Shown: piece by piece, positions 26,277-35,470 of the stretch
Position numbering within the stretch: position 1 is the first letter of the stretch
How the letters are laid out: the number at the start of each line of letters is the position of its first letter
Source: DAOSCP01 sp035379625
GTDB taxonomy: Bacteria > Bacteroidota > Ignavibacteria > Ignavibacteriales > DAOSCP01
Direction of reading: 5' to 3'
Length of the DNA: 64,000 nt
NCBI GenBank assembly: GCA_035379625.1
Contig: DAOSVM010000012.1
Location: 6,021 to 70,020, forward strand
The notes under the pieces: model-generated
Seen by the model: only the letters and a program-made list of their open reading frames with translations
Told to the model about the DNA's origin: nothing
The model's database searches: none
Translations under genes and position numbers: made by a program

Positions 26277-27344
26277 TTAAGTTTGTAATTGTGAAAATTC
26301 TAATATAATATTAAAAAGGAGTATATTCAAATTAATATTTTTATTGATTAAATCCGAATATTTTTCTAAATTCTGCGAAAGTGTTATCAATTTATGGATT
26401 TCATATCTCTTGGAAAATTTTTCTAGGGAAGATCTTTGTTCTTGAAATAAAATTATATCTTTATTGTATTTAATTTCTATTGCTTCAAAAAGCCAATAGT
26501 GTAAAAACTTTAAAAATATACTAATATTTTTATCATCTTTTGCAAAGTAATTAATAGCAATCTGATAAGCGGAATTATATTTTTTAGTAACAGAAAAACG
26601 CAAAAAAGATAGAACATCCTCTATTAATTTTTTTATGTCATTGTCTTGATACTTTAAATAATTAAAAACCTGCCCATCGCTAACATTAAGTAAATCATCA
26701 TTTAATTTATCAATATTAAAGAAATCATGTAATATATTTCTCAGATATTTATTTTCTAATGGAGCAAAATTTATTATTTGGCACCTTGATTTTATTGTAT
26801 CAAGTAATAAATTTTGTTGCGATGTTAATAGTATGAATATTACACCTGATGGTGGTTCTTCTAATATTTTCAGAAAAGCTTGTTGAGCAGGAAGAGTCAA
26901 TAGGTGGACGTCATCAATTATCACAGCTCTGTAATTAAGTTCTGTAATTTGTAAAGATAAAAAATTATTTAAATTTCGTATAATTTGTATAGGAATTGAT
27001 TTTGAAGAATCATCTAATAATTCATAAAAAGGATTTTTAATTTTATTTTGAGTGTATTCTATAATATATTCTTCGTTAATATTTTCTTCATTTGCTTCTT
27101 TGGTAGAAGGGACCGGAAAAATGTATTTTATATAAGGTTCAAGAAGTTTGTTTAAATAATTGTCAATAATATCTCCTGAACTTTCATTAATAGCTTTGAT
27201 AAACTTTAAAGTATAATAAAACTTCCCGATCCCTTCAGGACCAATGAATAAAAGCGCATGAGGAATTCTTTTTGAAACAATAATTTTATTAAGCTTTTCA
27301 ATAGCTTTATAATTTCCGTAGAGTTCAGGACTGATTTTTTTCAT
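26277..27344 (-). CDS. holB: DNA polymerase III delta' subunit / clamp-loader AAA+ protein
   Basis: A 355-residue clamp-loader subunit. The N-terminal NYKAIEKLNKIIVSKRIPHALLFIGPEGIGKFYY includes a P-loop in which the Ser/Thr after Lys is Phe (GIGKF), which would impair ATP binding, as is usual for delta'. The DDVHLLTLPAQQAFLKILEEPPSGVIFILLT segment and the arginine-finger motif SRCQ are conserved. No Cys4 zinc module is present. A 60-residue insert (about 65-125) with PVPSTKEANEEN separates the two halves of the ATPase domain. It starts where the DUF2795 gene ends (TAATG overlap). Confidence 0.85.
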   Translation of the reverse strand: MKKISPELYGNYKAIEKLNKIIVSKRIPHALLFIGPEGIGKFYYTLKFIKAINESSGDIIDNYLNKLLEPYIKYIFPVPSTKEANEENINEEYIIEYTQNKIKNPFYELLDDSSKSIPIQIIRNLNNFLSLQITELNYRAVIIDDVHLLTLPAQQAFLKILEEPPSGVIFILLTSQQNLLLDTIKSRCQIINFAPLENKYLRNILHDFFNIDKLNDDLLNVSDGQVFNYLKYQDNDIKKLIEDVLSFLRFSVTKKYNSAYQIAINYFAKDDKNISIFLKFLHYWLFEAIEIKYNKDIILFQEQRSSLEKFSKRYEIHKLITLSQNLEKYSDLINKNINLNILLFNIILEFSQLQT

Positions 27345-27571
27345 TAAAATCTTTCACTATCGTCATCGAAATAGAATTCGTCATCTGCAGGATAATCAGG
27401 CCAAATATCTTCGATGCCTTCGTATGCTTCATCCCCATCTTCAAGTTCCTGGAGATTTTCAATTACTTCAAGCGGAGCTCCAATTCTTTCTGCGTAATCG
27501 ATTAATTCATCTTTTGTAGCAGGCCATGGTGCATCAATTAGATATTGAGCCAATTCATATGTCCAGATCAC
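27344..27571 (-). CDS. Small acidic DUF2795 protein
   Basis: A 75-residue acidic protein. The first 50 residues fit DUF2795 (PF11387): YLIDAPWPATKDELIDYAERIGAPLEVIENLQEL, a small three-helix fold found as a stand-alone protein in many bacteria, with no assigned role. The acidic tail (DDEFYFDDDSE) is typical of this clade. The start is GTG at 27571 with GGGG 7 bases before it. It sits between an M23 peptidase and holB in the same unit. Confidence 0.8.
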   Translation of the reverse strand: MIWTYELAQYLIDAPWPATKDELIDYAERIGAPLEVIENLQELEDGDEAYEGIEDIWPDYPADDEFYFDDDSERF

Positions 27572-27589
27572 TTTTACACCCCATATTTG

Positions 27590-28516
27590 TTAATGTATAG
27601 TAGTTGCCGCAAAAACATTAAAATTGTCAAAGAAAAAGTTTGATGGATCTAATGGTTGATTTTTATACCATACTTCATAATGCAAATGTGGGCCAGTTGA
27701 TAATCCACTATTTCCAGATTTTGCAATAACATCGCCACGTTTTACAAATTGATTTTCCTTTACTAAAAATTGCGATAAATGTGCATAAACAGTTCTATAA
27801 CCAAAGCCATGATTTATAATTACTACATTTCCATAACCAGCTTTTTGACCTATAAATTCTACTTTACCATTACCGGTAGCTTTTACTGTAGTACCGATAT
27901 CTACTATAATATCTTGTCCATTATGAAAAATTTGTTTTTTTAAGATAGGATGCATTCTTAAACCATAAGAATCACCTAAATAGCCATAAGTAGGTAAAAT
28001 AGCAGGAATTATATCATAAAAATATTTTTTCTTTTCGAGAGAATTAACAATTTTATTGTAATTTTGTTTTTCAAATTTTATTTGTGTCTCAATTCTATTA
28101 ACATAATCATAAAGTTTTTCCACATCAACATCAGCAATACCTAATGTAACATTGAAAAACTTATTTGTATATGAACCACCAACGCCTAATTTAATTTCAT
28201 CTTTTGAAATTGGCGGAAGGTTAGCTGCTGCGCGTAGTTCATTGTTCTTTTCTATTAAAACTTCCATTTCTTTATTCAATGATCTATAGGCTTTGCTTAA
28301 CCTTACAACCTCAGCAGCCATCTTTTGTTTTTCTTTTACTAATTCATTTATAGTTACATTATCATTAACAAAATAATTGATTAAAAAATATATTAAAAAT
28401 ACAAAAGCAGCTAAAGATGCACTAGTAATTGCAATCGTATAATAAAATTTTTTCTTGAAATCTTTTATTTCAACGTATTCTAATTTCTCTTTAGAAAATA
28501 TATATATTTTATCCAT
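27590..28516 (-). CDS. Membrane-anchored M23 (LytM) peptidase with coiled coil
   Basis: A 308-residue cell-wall hydrolase or hydrolase activator. A TM helix lies at about 27-48, a coiled coil at about 55-95 (VKEKQKMAAEVVRLSKAYRS), and the LytM domain at about 175-300. Zinc ligands are visible: His and Asp in IFHNGQDI, and HxH in GPHLHYEV; the catalytic His is in YAHLSQF. These catalytic positions are intact, so it should be active on peptide cross-links. The upstream gene hprK ends 50 bases before the start. Confidence 0.93.
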   Translation of the reverse strand: MDKIYIFSKEKLEYVEIKDFKKKFYYTIAITSASLAAFVFLIYFLINYFVNDNVTINELVKEKQKMAAEVVRLSKAYRSLNKEMEVLIEKNNELRAAANLPPISKDEIKLGVGGSYTNKFFNVTLGIADVDVEKLYDYVNRIETQIKFEKQNYNKIVNSLEKKKYFYDIIPAILPTYGYLGDSYGLRMHPILKKQIFHNGQDIIVDIGTTVKATGNGKVEFIGQKAGYGNVVIINHGFGYRTVYAHLSQFLVKENQFVKRGDVIAKSGNSGLSTGPHLHYEVWYKNQPLDPSNFFFDNFNVFAATTIH

Positions 28517-28566
28517 ACCTAAAAAAAATAAAATTTCGTATTGCGAATATAAAATATTTTTTTGAA

Positions 28567-29580
28567 TTACTCAAAATCTCTTTCAAAATATTCGATATTT
28601 CTTGAATTATAATTTTGTTGAGATGATAAATAATACTCTAAACGTTTTTGAAAAACTTTAGCAGCATCATAGCCATAATGTTTTAATAAATAATTTAAAG
28701 CAATTACTTCTGCTATAACAGCTAGATTTTTACCAGGAACAATAGGTAATTTCATAAAAGGTATTTGTACACCTAAAAAGTCAAAGAATACATCATCAAT
28801 TCCAGTTCGTGTATAGGAAGTATTTTCGTCCCAAGTCTCAAGTTCTATGATCATTTCCAATCTTTTTTGAAATCTTATAGCTCTAACGCCAAAAATACTT
28901 CTAACATCAATTAAGCCGACGCCACGGATTTCCATAAAGTGTTTAACCAATTCAGTACCCGTACCGATGATAACTCCTTCACGTTTCTTAGTTAGAATAA
29001 CAACATCATCAGCAACAAGTCTATGCCCTTTTTCAATTAATGCTAAAGAAACTTCACTTTTGCCTATACCTGATTTCCCGACAAATAACATACCAACTCC
29101 ATAAACATCCACAAAAGAGCCATGTAAAGTAACTCTCGGTGCAAATTGATCTTCTAAAAAATCAGTGATGATTGAAATAGCTCTTGTTGTTGGTATTTCT
29201 GTTCCTAAGATTGGAATATTATATTCGTATGATAATTGTAGCATTTCTGGAGTTGGTTTGTTATTATCGGTTACCAAAATGCATGGTATATTATATTCAT
29301 AAATTTTTTTTAACGCATTATATCTTTCTTCTTGGTCTAATCTGTAAATAAAAGACATTTCAGTATTTCCGAAAACCTGAATACGCGTAGGAATGAATAA
29401 ATCTAAAAACCCGCCCAGAGCAAGGCCGGGCCTATTTAAATTTTCTTCAACAATTAAATTTTCTAGACCAATATCTTCAGTAAATAGCAATAAATGATGT
29501 CTTGATCTTAGATTGCTAAAAAGGAAATCGACAGTTATACTTTCTTTTTTGCTAATATTTTTATTACTAATCTTTAACAT
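28567..29580 (-). CDS. hprK: HPr kinase/phosphorylase
   Basis: Phosphorylates and dephosphorylates a Ser of HPr in carbon signalling. The product has 337 residues. The P-loop is GKSGIGKS (168-175), preceded by the HGSFVDVYGVGMLFV strand; EIRGVGLIDVRSIFGVRAIR is the family signature region and LPIVPGKNLAVIAEVIALN the C-terminal helix. No PTS enzyme, HPr or Crh gene is in the window. In Chlorobi-type bacteria hprK often occurs without sugar PTS, so the substrate may be an HPr-like protein. Its ATG overlaps the hpf stop by 14 bases. Confidence 0.95.
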   Translation of the reverse strand: MLKISNKNISKKESITVDFLFSNLRSRHHLLLFTEDIGLENLIVEENLNRPGLALGGFLDLFIPTRIQVFGNTEMSFIYRLDQEERYNALKKIYEYNIPCILVTDNNKPTPEMLQLSYEYNIPILGTEIPTTRAISIITDFLEDQFAPRVTLHGSFVDVYGVGMLFVGKSGIGKSEVSLALIEKGHRLVADDVVILTKKREGVIIGTGTELVKHFMEIRGVGLIDVRSIFGVRAIRFQKRLEMIIELETWDENTSYTRTGIDDVFFDFLGVQIPFMKLPIVPGKNLAVIAEVIALNYLLKHYGYDAAKVFQKRLEYYLSSQQNYNSRNIEYFERDFE

Positions 29581-29920
29581 CTTCTTCTATAAATTCAAAT
29601 TTTATTTCAGGTTTTTCTTTTCTTTTACTATCTAGTTTTTTCCCTTTAATTTTTTTTAATTGTGTTTCTGCCTTTTCAACGCATTCTGAAATTGATTTTT
29701 TAAAATCATCAGTAGTTGAAGTAACTGTTATAATATTACCAGGAATGTTTAAAATAATTTCAGCTGTTTTCTGACTGTCGTCCATCATTTTGTAACTTAA
29801 TACAACTTTAACATCCATTATGTCATCATAGAATTTATCCAACCACTGTAATTGATCTTGGATAAATTCTTTTAATGAATCTTTTGCTTTAAACTTACGA
29901 GATGTGATTTGGATGTTCAT
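29567..29920 (-). CDS. hpf: Ribosome hibernation promoting factor (HPF/RaiA, short form)
   Basis: A 117-residue protein that binds the 30S decoding region and inactivates ribosomes during slow growth. The fold pattern is clear: MNIQITSRKFKAKDSLKEFIQDQL (strand-helix), VKVVLSYKMMDDSQKTAEIILNIPGN, and VTSTTDDFKKSISECVEKAETQLKKIKGK. The C-terminal dimerisation domain of long HPF is missing, so this is the short form with a charged tail. It lies between xer and hprK. Confidence 0.92.
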   Translation of the reverse strand: MNIQITSRKFKAKDSLKEFIQDQLQWLDKFYDDIMDVKVVLSYKMMDDSQKTAEIILNIPGNIITVTSTTDDFKKSISECVEKAETQLKKIKGKKLDSKRKEKPEIKFEFIEEDVKD

Positions 29921-29935
29921 AACAACTCCTATTAT

Positions 29936-30832
29936 TTAAGATTTAGGATGTGCTCTTTTATGAGCCTCTTTAAGCCTTTCTATACTTACATGTGTATATA
30001 TCTGCGTCGTCGATAATTTACTATGTCCAAGAATTTCTTTTACTCCCATTAAATCAGCACCATTATCTAACATATGGGTAGCTGATGAATGTCTCAAAAT
30101 ATGTGGACTTTTCTTTTTTAAATTTGTTACAATTCCTAAATATTTTCTTACAATATTATAAACAAATTTAGGATATAAGTTTTTACCTTTTTTATTTATT
30201 AAAAAATAATCTTCTGCTGGAGCATACTTTCTATATTCATCAAAGTATTTTATTAAAACATCTATAGATTTGTTACCAATCGGTACAATCCTTATTTTAT
30301 TGCCTTTGCCTAGAACTTTTATAATTTTTTTCCCAAAATCTAAATCGACTATTCTTAAATTACATACTTCAGAAACTCTTAAAGAACAACCATATAACAA
30401 TTCAAAAATTGCTAAATTTAACAAACTATTTTCGTTATCTTGTATCACTTCTTCTAATTTTGTAAAATCATTCTTTAATATAATGTCAGGAATTTTTCTC
30501 CTGATTTTAGGATTTTTTAAATTTTTAGCAGGATTATTTAATATATATTCATTAATGTATGCATATTTAAATAATCCTCGTATAGTTGAAATTTTTCTAG
30601 ATAAAGAAGTAGCTTGTAATTTATTTTGACTTAAATTTATAACAAAATCTTTGAGAAATTTTAAATTCATATTTTCAATATTTGTAATATTACGATTTTC
30701 AGCAAATTTAGTAAAATCTGCTAAATCTTCTTTATAAGATTTTAAAGTTAATTTCGAATATTTTTTTACAAACATAAGATAATTTAAATAATTATTTACA
30801 ATATCAAAAATATTTTTAATTGTTTGACTCAT
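29936..30832 (-). CDS. Tyrosine recombinase XerC/XerD
   Basis: A 298-residue site-specific recombinase that resolves chromosome dimers at dif. The N-terminal SAM-like core-binding domain covers about 1-105. The catalytic set is complete: R152 (CSLRVSEVCNL), K176 (LGKGNKI), H244-x-x-R247 (PHILRHSS), H270 (LGHSKLSTT) and Y279 (IYTHVS). The length is that of chromosomal Xer proteins, not of integrases. Whether it acts alone as in single-Xer systems, or with a partner encoded elsewhere, is not shown. It overlaps the topA stop by 17 bases. Confidence 0.93.
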   Translation of the reverse strand: MSQTIKNIFDIVNNYLNYLMFVKKYSKLTLKSYKEDLADFTKFAENRNITNIENMNLKFLKDFVINLSQNKLQATSLSRKISTIRGLFKYAYINEYILNNPAKNLKNPKIRRKIPDIILKNDFTKLEEVIQDNENSLLNLAIFELLYGCSLRVSEVCNLRIVDLDFGKKIIKVLGKGNKIRIVPIGNKSIDVLIKYFDEYRKYAPAEDYFLINKKGKNLYPKFVYNIVRKYLGIVTNLKKKSPHILRHSSATHMLDNGADLMGVKEILGHSKLSTTQIYTHVSIERLKEAHKRAHPKS

Positions 30833-33167
30833 CTATTATTTCAACTTGTTCTTGAGATTCAATAGGTATTTTTGTGTGACAATTTGGACATTCTTTATAA
30901 TTTCCACTTTTTCTAATTTTTAATAACATATATTCGTTATTACAACTTGGGCAATTTTCATTAACTAATTTATCCCAGCTAGCAAAATCACAATTAGGAT
31001 AATTTGTACAACTATAAAAAACTTTTCCTTTTTTACTTTTTCTTTCAACAATCTCGCCGTTATTGCATTTAGGGCACTTAACTCCTGTTGTAAGAGGTTT
31101 TGTAAATTTACAATTAGGATAATTATCACAACCTACAAAGCGTCCTGTTTTACTATTTTTAATAATTAGCTTCCCACCACAACTTGGGCAGATTTCGCCA
31201 GTATATTCTGGTTCTGTTGGCTCACTATTTTTTTGAAATTCTTTTAATGATTTAATATTTTTACAATTTGGGTAATTACTACATGCAAGAAATCTACCAA
31301 ATCTACCAACTTTAATAATCATTTCAGAGCCGCATTTTTCACATAAGATTTTATCTGTTGATTTATTCATGCTTTGTAGAATTCTTTCAAAGGGTTGATA
31401 AAAATTATTTAAAACATCTATATATTTTAATTTACCTTCAGCAATTTCATCAAGTTCCTTTTCCATTTCGGCTGTAAAAGTTACATTAAAGATTTTATCA
31501 AGATTTTCAACAAGCTCTTTATTTACTTTTTTACCTAATTCAGTAGGGAATAACTTACTATCTTTTAATTCAACATATTTTCTTTTTAATATAGTCGAAA
31601 TAATATTGGCGTATGTACTAGGTCTTCCAATACCATTTGCTTCTAATTCTTTAATTAATGTACTTTCTGAAAATCTTGCAGGTGGTTTAGTTTTACTAGC
31701 TTTTGAAAGAATTTCTTCTATCGTTAATTGTTTATTTATCTCTAGCCCTAACGGTAAAATTAAATTTTGATCATCTTCTGAAATATTTTCATTTTCTTCT
31801 TCATTTGAAGATTTACTGGTCATTGCTTTTAAGAAGCCATCAAATTTAATAACTGTTCCTGAAGCAGTGAAAATAAATTTATCATTACCTACTTTAATTG
31901 TTGTTATTTCAAGTTGAGCATCACTCATTTGAGATATTATAAACCTGTTCCAGATAAGTTCATAGAGTTTGAATTGTTTTTTATCCAAATAAGGTTTTAC
32001 AAATTCCGGTGTATACATTAAATTTGTTGGTCTAATAGCTTCGTGAGCATCTTGTATGTTTTGTTGAGATTTCGCACTAACTTTTGTTGTACCTTTTTGA
32101 GCGTATTCAGGACCATATTTATCAGTTATAAAATCTTTTGCTTTTTGTTGAAATTCTTCACTAATACGAGTAGAGTCTGTTCTCATATAACTTATAAGAC
32201 CAACTTGTCCTTCAGGGCCTAATTCAACACCTTCATATAATTGTTGTGCAAGTTTCATTGTATCAGCAGGCCTATACTTCAACAATTTTGAAGCTTCAGC
32301 TTGCAGTGTACTAGTAATGAATGGTGGGTTAGGTGATTTTTTTTGTGATCTTTTCTTGATATCGAGGATTCTATAATTATCATATGATTTTATTTCTTGT
32401 ATCAAATTTTCAGCAATTTCATTAGTATAAATAGGAAAATATTTTTGTTGAAATTTTTCTAAATTCTTGAAAGTATCAACAGGTTCAGGTAAAATTTTTA
32501 TTTCTTTGTTATCGACACTATAAAGTTTAGTTTTTAATGGTTTGGAAATTTCACCATTAAAAGTTACATAAATATTAAAATAGTCAACAGGTTTGAAATT
32601 TTCGATCTCTTCTTCTCGTTCACAAATAATTCGCAAGGCTACAGATTGAACTCTTCCTGCTGATAGCGAACTACTATTTTCTTCCTTTAAAAATTTATCC
32701 CATAGTATTGGACTGACTTTAAAACCAATAATTCTATCTAATACTCTTCTTGCTCTTTGTGCACTTACTAAATTTTCATCTATATCTAATGGATTTTGAA
32801 TAGCTTTATTAACTGCATCTTTTGTGATTTCTTTGAAAAGCACTCTTTTAATTTCTTGATCAGCTGTATTATTTTCTTTTATAATTTGTGCAATATCTTC
32901 TGCTATTGCTTCTCCTTCACGATCAGGGTCTGTTGCTATATAAATTTCTTTTGCTTTTTGAGCTGCTTTTTTAATTTTTTCTACAACATCTTTTTTGTTG
33001 CTTAAAATTTTAATGTTAGGTATAAAACCATTTTTTATATCTATACCTAAAGTTGACTTGGGAAGATCTTTAATATGACCAATAGTAGCTAAAACATCAA
33101 ATTGTTTACCAAGGTATTTTTTTATTGTTGTTGCTTTTGAAGGAGATTCAACGATAACTAATTTCAT
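30816..33167 (-). CDS. topA: DNA topoisomerase I
   Basis: Relaxes negative supercoils. The product has 783 residues. The Toprim domain opens MKLVIVESPSKATTIKKYLG and contains ATDPDREGEAIA; the active-site Tyr lies in SYMRTDSTRIS; ARFSESTLIKELEANGIGRPSTYA completes the core. Four C-terminal Cys4 zinc ribbons follow: CEKCGSEM, CPSCGGKL, CPKCNNGE and CPSCNNEY, the first three with the GRFxxCSNYPNC-type knuckle. A highly acidic insert (SSNEEENENISEDDQN) sits near residue 470. It belongs to the ctpA-started unit and overlaps xer. Confidence 0.96.
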   Translation of the reverse strand: MKLVIVESPSKATTIKKYLGKQFDVLATIGHIKDLPKSTLGIDIKNGFIPNIKILSNKKDVVEKIKKAAQKAKEIYIATDPDREGEAIAEDIAQIIKENNTADQEIKRVLFKEITKDAVNKAIQNPLDIDENLVSAQRARRVLDRIIGFKVSPILWDKFLKEENSSSLSAGRVQSVALRIICEREEEIENFKPVDYFNIYVTFNGEISKPLKTKLYSVDNKEIKILPEPVDTFKNLEKFQQKYFPIYTNEIAENLIQEIKSYDNYRILDIKKRSQKKSPNPPFITSTLQAEASKLLKYRPADTMKLAQQLYEGVELGPEGQVGLISYMRTDSTRISEEFQQKAKDFITDKYGPEYAQKGTTKVSAKSQQNIQDAHEAIRPTNLMYTPEFVKPYLDKKQFKLYELIWNRFIISQMSDAQLEITTIKVGNDKFIFTASGTVIKFDGFLKAMTSKSSNEEENENISEDDQNLILPLGLEINKQLTIEEILSKASKTKPPARFSESTLIKELEANGIGRPSTYANIISTILKRKYVELKDSKLFPTELGKKVNKELVENLDKIFNVTFTAEMEKELDEIAEGKLKYIDVLNNFYQPFERILQSMNKSTDKILCEKCGSEMIIKVGRFGRFLACSNYPNCKNIKSLKEFQKNSEPTEPEYTGEICPSCGGKLIIKNSKTGRFVGCDNYPNCKFTKPLTTGVKCPKCNNGEIVERKSKKGKVFYSCTNYPNCDFASWDKLVNENCPSCNNEYMLLKIRKSGNYKECPNCHTKIPIESQEQVEIIDESNN

Positions 33168-33178
33168 AATTGTTCCAT

Positions 33179-33628
33179 TTAGTTAATTAAGTCATTTGGA
33201 TTAATATAAAAATTATATAATTCTTTGAATGAAAAATCCTTATTGCCGAAAAAATTATAAATTATATAATTATTTATAATATTTGGGGTAAGTTTTGTGA
33301 TATTTTCAACTTGTAAGCTATTTATTAGTTTGTTTATATCACTATCTGATAATATTGAATAGGCTCTTAATGTCATTAAGTACTGAAAATTATTATAGCC
33401 CAAAAAGTTAATTTCATCTTCTGTATAAATACGAAAATTACGATTATTTAATTTATTTAGAGTTTTTGTTTTAACTTTTTCTTGGATAAAAAGGTAAGCT
33501 GCAGAAATTTCATTTCTACTAAATTTTTCTTGTTTAATAAGTTTTTTTTCGATGTTATTAAAGGAAATATTAGATTTTTCAGCTTCTAATAATGTGATAA
33601 TTATTGATATTAATCTATCGGGTGTCAC
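33179..33628 (-). CDS. Smg/DUF494-like protein
   Basis: A protein of about 149 residues resembling Smg (DUF494, PF04361): an N-terminal helical part LISIIITLLEAEKSNISFNNIEKKLIKQ, then the family's NFRIYTEDEINFLGYNNFQYLMTL and ILSDSDINKLINSLQVENITKL. Smg lies near dprA and topA in proteobacteria too, so the topA neighbourhood supports the call. Function is unknown. GTG 33628 is chosen as start because AAGGA lies 7 bases before it; a TTG at 33655 would enlarge the overlap with ybeY. Confidence 0.65.
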   Translation of the reverse strand: MTPDRLISIIITLLEAEKSNISFNNIEKKLIKQEKFSRNEISAAYLFIQEKVKTKTLNKLNNRNFRIYTEDEINFLGYNNFQYLMTLRAYSILSDSDINKLINSLQVENITKLTPNIINNYIIYNFFGNKDFSFKELYNFYINPNDLIN

Positions 33629-34070
33629 TGATAATTCCTTTATATTTAGGAGCAAAAATTGAGACTAACTCATCTTCTTTTGACTTCATTACTTTGTAAT
33701 CTTGATCATTCATATCGTCGTAGCCAACAAGATGTAAAAAACCATGAATTATTAATCTTACTATTTCATCATTTAACGAACATTTAAAATATTCTGCATT
33801 ATCTTTAGCTTCATCTATTGATATAAAAATTTCTGAATTCAATATTTTATTATTACCATCATAATTAAAAGTAATAATATCAGTGGTATAATTATGTTTT
33901 AAATAATCAATATTAATTTGTTTTATGACATCATTGTTTACAAAATTAATATCAATATTTTTTATTGAAAAGTCAAGTAAATTTTTTATTTCATTTACCA
34001 AATTATGAACTAAAGATTTATTGAGTTTGTATTTTTTATATAAATTATTTATTCTTAAATATTTTATCAT
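33615..34070 (-). CDS. ybeY: Endoribonuclease YbeY, with altered third metal ligand
   Basis: A 151-residue rRNA maturation and quality-control RNase. NYTTDIITFNYD and the zinc region HGFLHLVGYDDMND (109-122) identify the family. In E. coli the ligands are three His with spacing 4 and 6; here H109 and H113 are kept and the third position is D119. Related Bacteroidota proteins also vary at this site, and Asp can bind zinc, so activity is not ruled out. The gene overlaps the Smg-like gene by 14 bases. Confidence 0.9.
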   Translation of the reverse strand: MIKYLRINNLYKKYKLNKSLVHNLVNEIKNLLDFSIKNIDINFVNNDVIKQINIDYLKHNYTTDIITFNYDGNNKILNSEIFISIDEAKDNAEYFKCSLNDEIVRLIIHGFLHLVGYDDMNDQDYKVMKSKEDELVSIFAPKYKGIISDTR

Positions 34071-34077
34071 ACTATTT

Positions 34078-34935
34078 TTATAAAATATTTATAATTTCAC
34101 CTTCTTTTGCTGGAATAATATTAAATTGATTTTTTGATTTAAGTTTCATATTATCAACCATTTTGTCAATTGTAAAATCGTCATAGTCTGGAGAATAATG
34201 AAATAATATCAGATTTTTTACATTAGAAAGTTTTGCTAAAAGTAAAACAGAATCTTCATATGAATGGCCCCAATTTTTATATTTTAGATAATCTATGCTA
34301 TTGTATGTACAATCATGAATTAAATAATCTGCTCCTTGACAAAATTCAATAAATTTTTTATTATCATTTTCAAATGCTATGGGATTATTAATATTATCGG
34401 CTTTTAATTCATTATCAGTTAAGTATATTAATGTATGATCATTTTTTTCAAACTTAAAACCAAGTGTATTTTCGTGATGGAAATTATCTATTGTAGTAAT
34501 TTTGATATCACCAATATGGTAGCGATAATTGGGTTGCAAATTTTTATATCTTATGATTGCATTAAAAACATCATCCTTTTGCACAGGAAAGAAATATCTT
34601 ACTAATTGTGCGTCAATCAGTTGTTCCAAAGTTAAACCATCATAAAGTGGACCATAAAAATCAATAATAACATCTTTTGTGTAGAATGGGAGAAAATAGG
34701 GTATTCCTTGAATATGGTCCCAATGCGCATGGGAAATTAGAATACTTATTTTATCAGTAATATGATTTTTAATTATGTAATCACCTAATGCTTTTGAACC
34801 AGTTCCAAGATCAAGAATTATATGAGTTCCATCATCGCATTGCAGCAACGTACAAGGTGTATTACCACCATATTTAAGTGTTGCTCTACCAGGAACTGCT
34901 ATTGTTCCACGTACACCCCAAAATTGCAATTTCAT
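34078..34935 (-). CDS. MBL-fold metal-dependent hydrolase
   Basis: A 285-residue metallo-beta-lactamase-fold protein. MKLQFWGVRGTIAVPG and YGGNTPCTLL are typical of the cyclic-nucleotide phosphodiesterase/RNase Z-like group. The metal motif is SHAHWDHIQGIP; further ligands are the His in IDNFHH, the Asp in IYLTDNEL, DYLIHDCTY and LILFHYSPDYDD. Phosphodiesterase or nuclease activity is likely from the group, but the substrate is unknown. It follows the carbonic-anhydrase-like gene by 1 base. Confidence 0.88.
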   Translation of the reverse strand: MKLQFWGVRGTIAVPGRATLKYGGNTPCTLLQCDDGTHIILDLGTGSKALGDYIIKNHITDKISILISHAHWDHIQGIPYFLPFYTKDVIIDFYGPLYDGLTLEQLIDAQLVRYFFPVQKDDVFNAIIRYKNLQPNYRYHIGDIKITTIDNFHHENTLGFKFEKNDHTLIYLTDNELKADNINNPIAFENDNKKFIEFCQGADYLIHDCTYNSIDYLKYKNWGHSYEDSVLLLAKLSNVKNLILFHYSPDYDDFTIDKMVDNMKLKSKNQFNIIPAKEGEIINIL

Positions 34936-34936
34936 T

Positions 34937-35470
34937 TTATTTGCTCAAAGATTGTTTGTTAAATTTTGCAATTTGAATATAATGTTCCGCTGATTTTCTA
35001 ATATTATCTTTCTCTTCTTCTGTTAAGTCTCGAATAATTTTTGCTGGAACTCCTGCTACTAATTTTCCTTCAGGTATTACAAAACCAGGTGTAACCAAGG
35101 CGCCTGCAGCTACAAAAGAAAAAGAATTAACAACAGCACCATCTAATACTATAGCACCCATACCTACAAAACCATAATCTTTTATAATACACCCATGAAT
35201 AGTTGCATTATGCCCAATTGTTACATTATTTCCAATTATTGTTGGATATTTATCTGTTGTAACGTGTACAACTGTTCCATCTTGGATATTTGTATTTTCC
35301 CCTATTTCAATAAAGTTAACATCACCTCTAACAACACAATTATACCATATTGAAGAATTTTTTCCAATTTTTACATTCCCAATTACTTTAGCACCTGGAG
35401 CTATAAAAGTTTCTGAATTAATTATAGGCTTAAATTCTAAATACGAAAAAATATTTTTATTGTCAAGCAT
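34937..35470 (-). CDS. Gamma-carbonic-anhydrase-like hexapeptide protein
   Basis: A protein of about 177 residues with left-handed beta-helix hexapeptide repeats: FIAPGAKVIGNVKIGKNSSIWYNCVVRGDVNFIEIG, NIQDGTVVHV, TIIGNNVTIGHNATIHGC. The conserved His of TVVHV, GHNA and IHGC are the metal-ligand positions of the YrdA/CaiE-type gamma-CA family. The C-terminal VPAKIIRDLTEEE helix is typical. The preferred ATG at 35470 forms TAATG with the DUF3108 stop and has GGA upstream; a TTG at 35485 would be longer. Confidence 0.88.
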   Translation of the reverse strand: MLDNKNIFSYLEFKPIINSETFIAPGAKVIGNVKIGKNSSIWYNCVVRGDVNFIEIGENTNIQDGTVVHVTTDKYPTIIGNNVTIGHNATIHGCIIKDYGFVGMGAIVLDGAVVNSFSFVAAGALVTPGFVIPEGKLVAGVPAKIIRDLTEEEKDNIRKSAEHYIQIAKFNKQSLSK

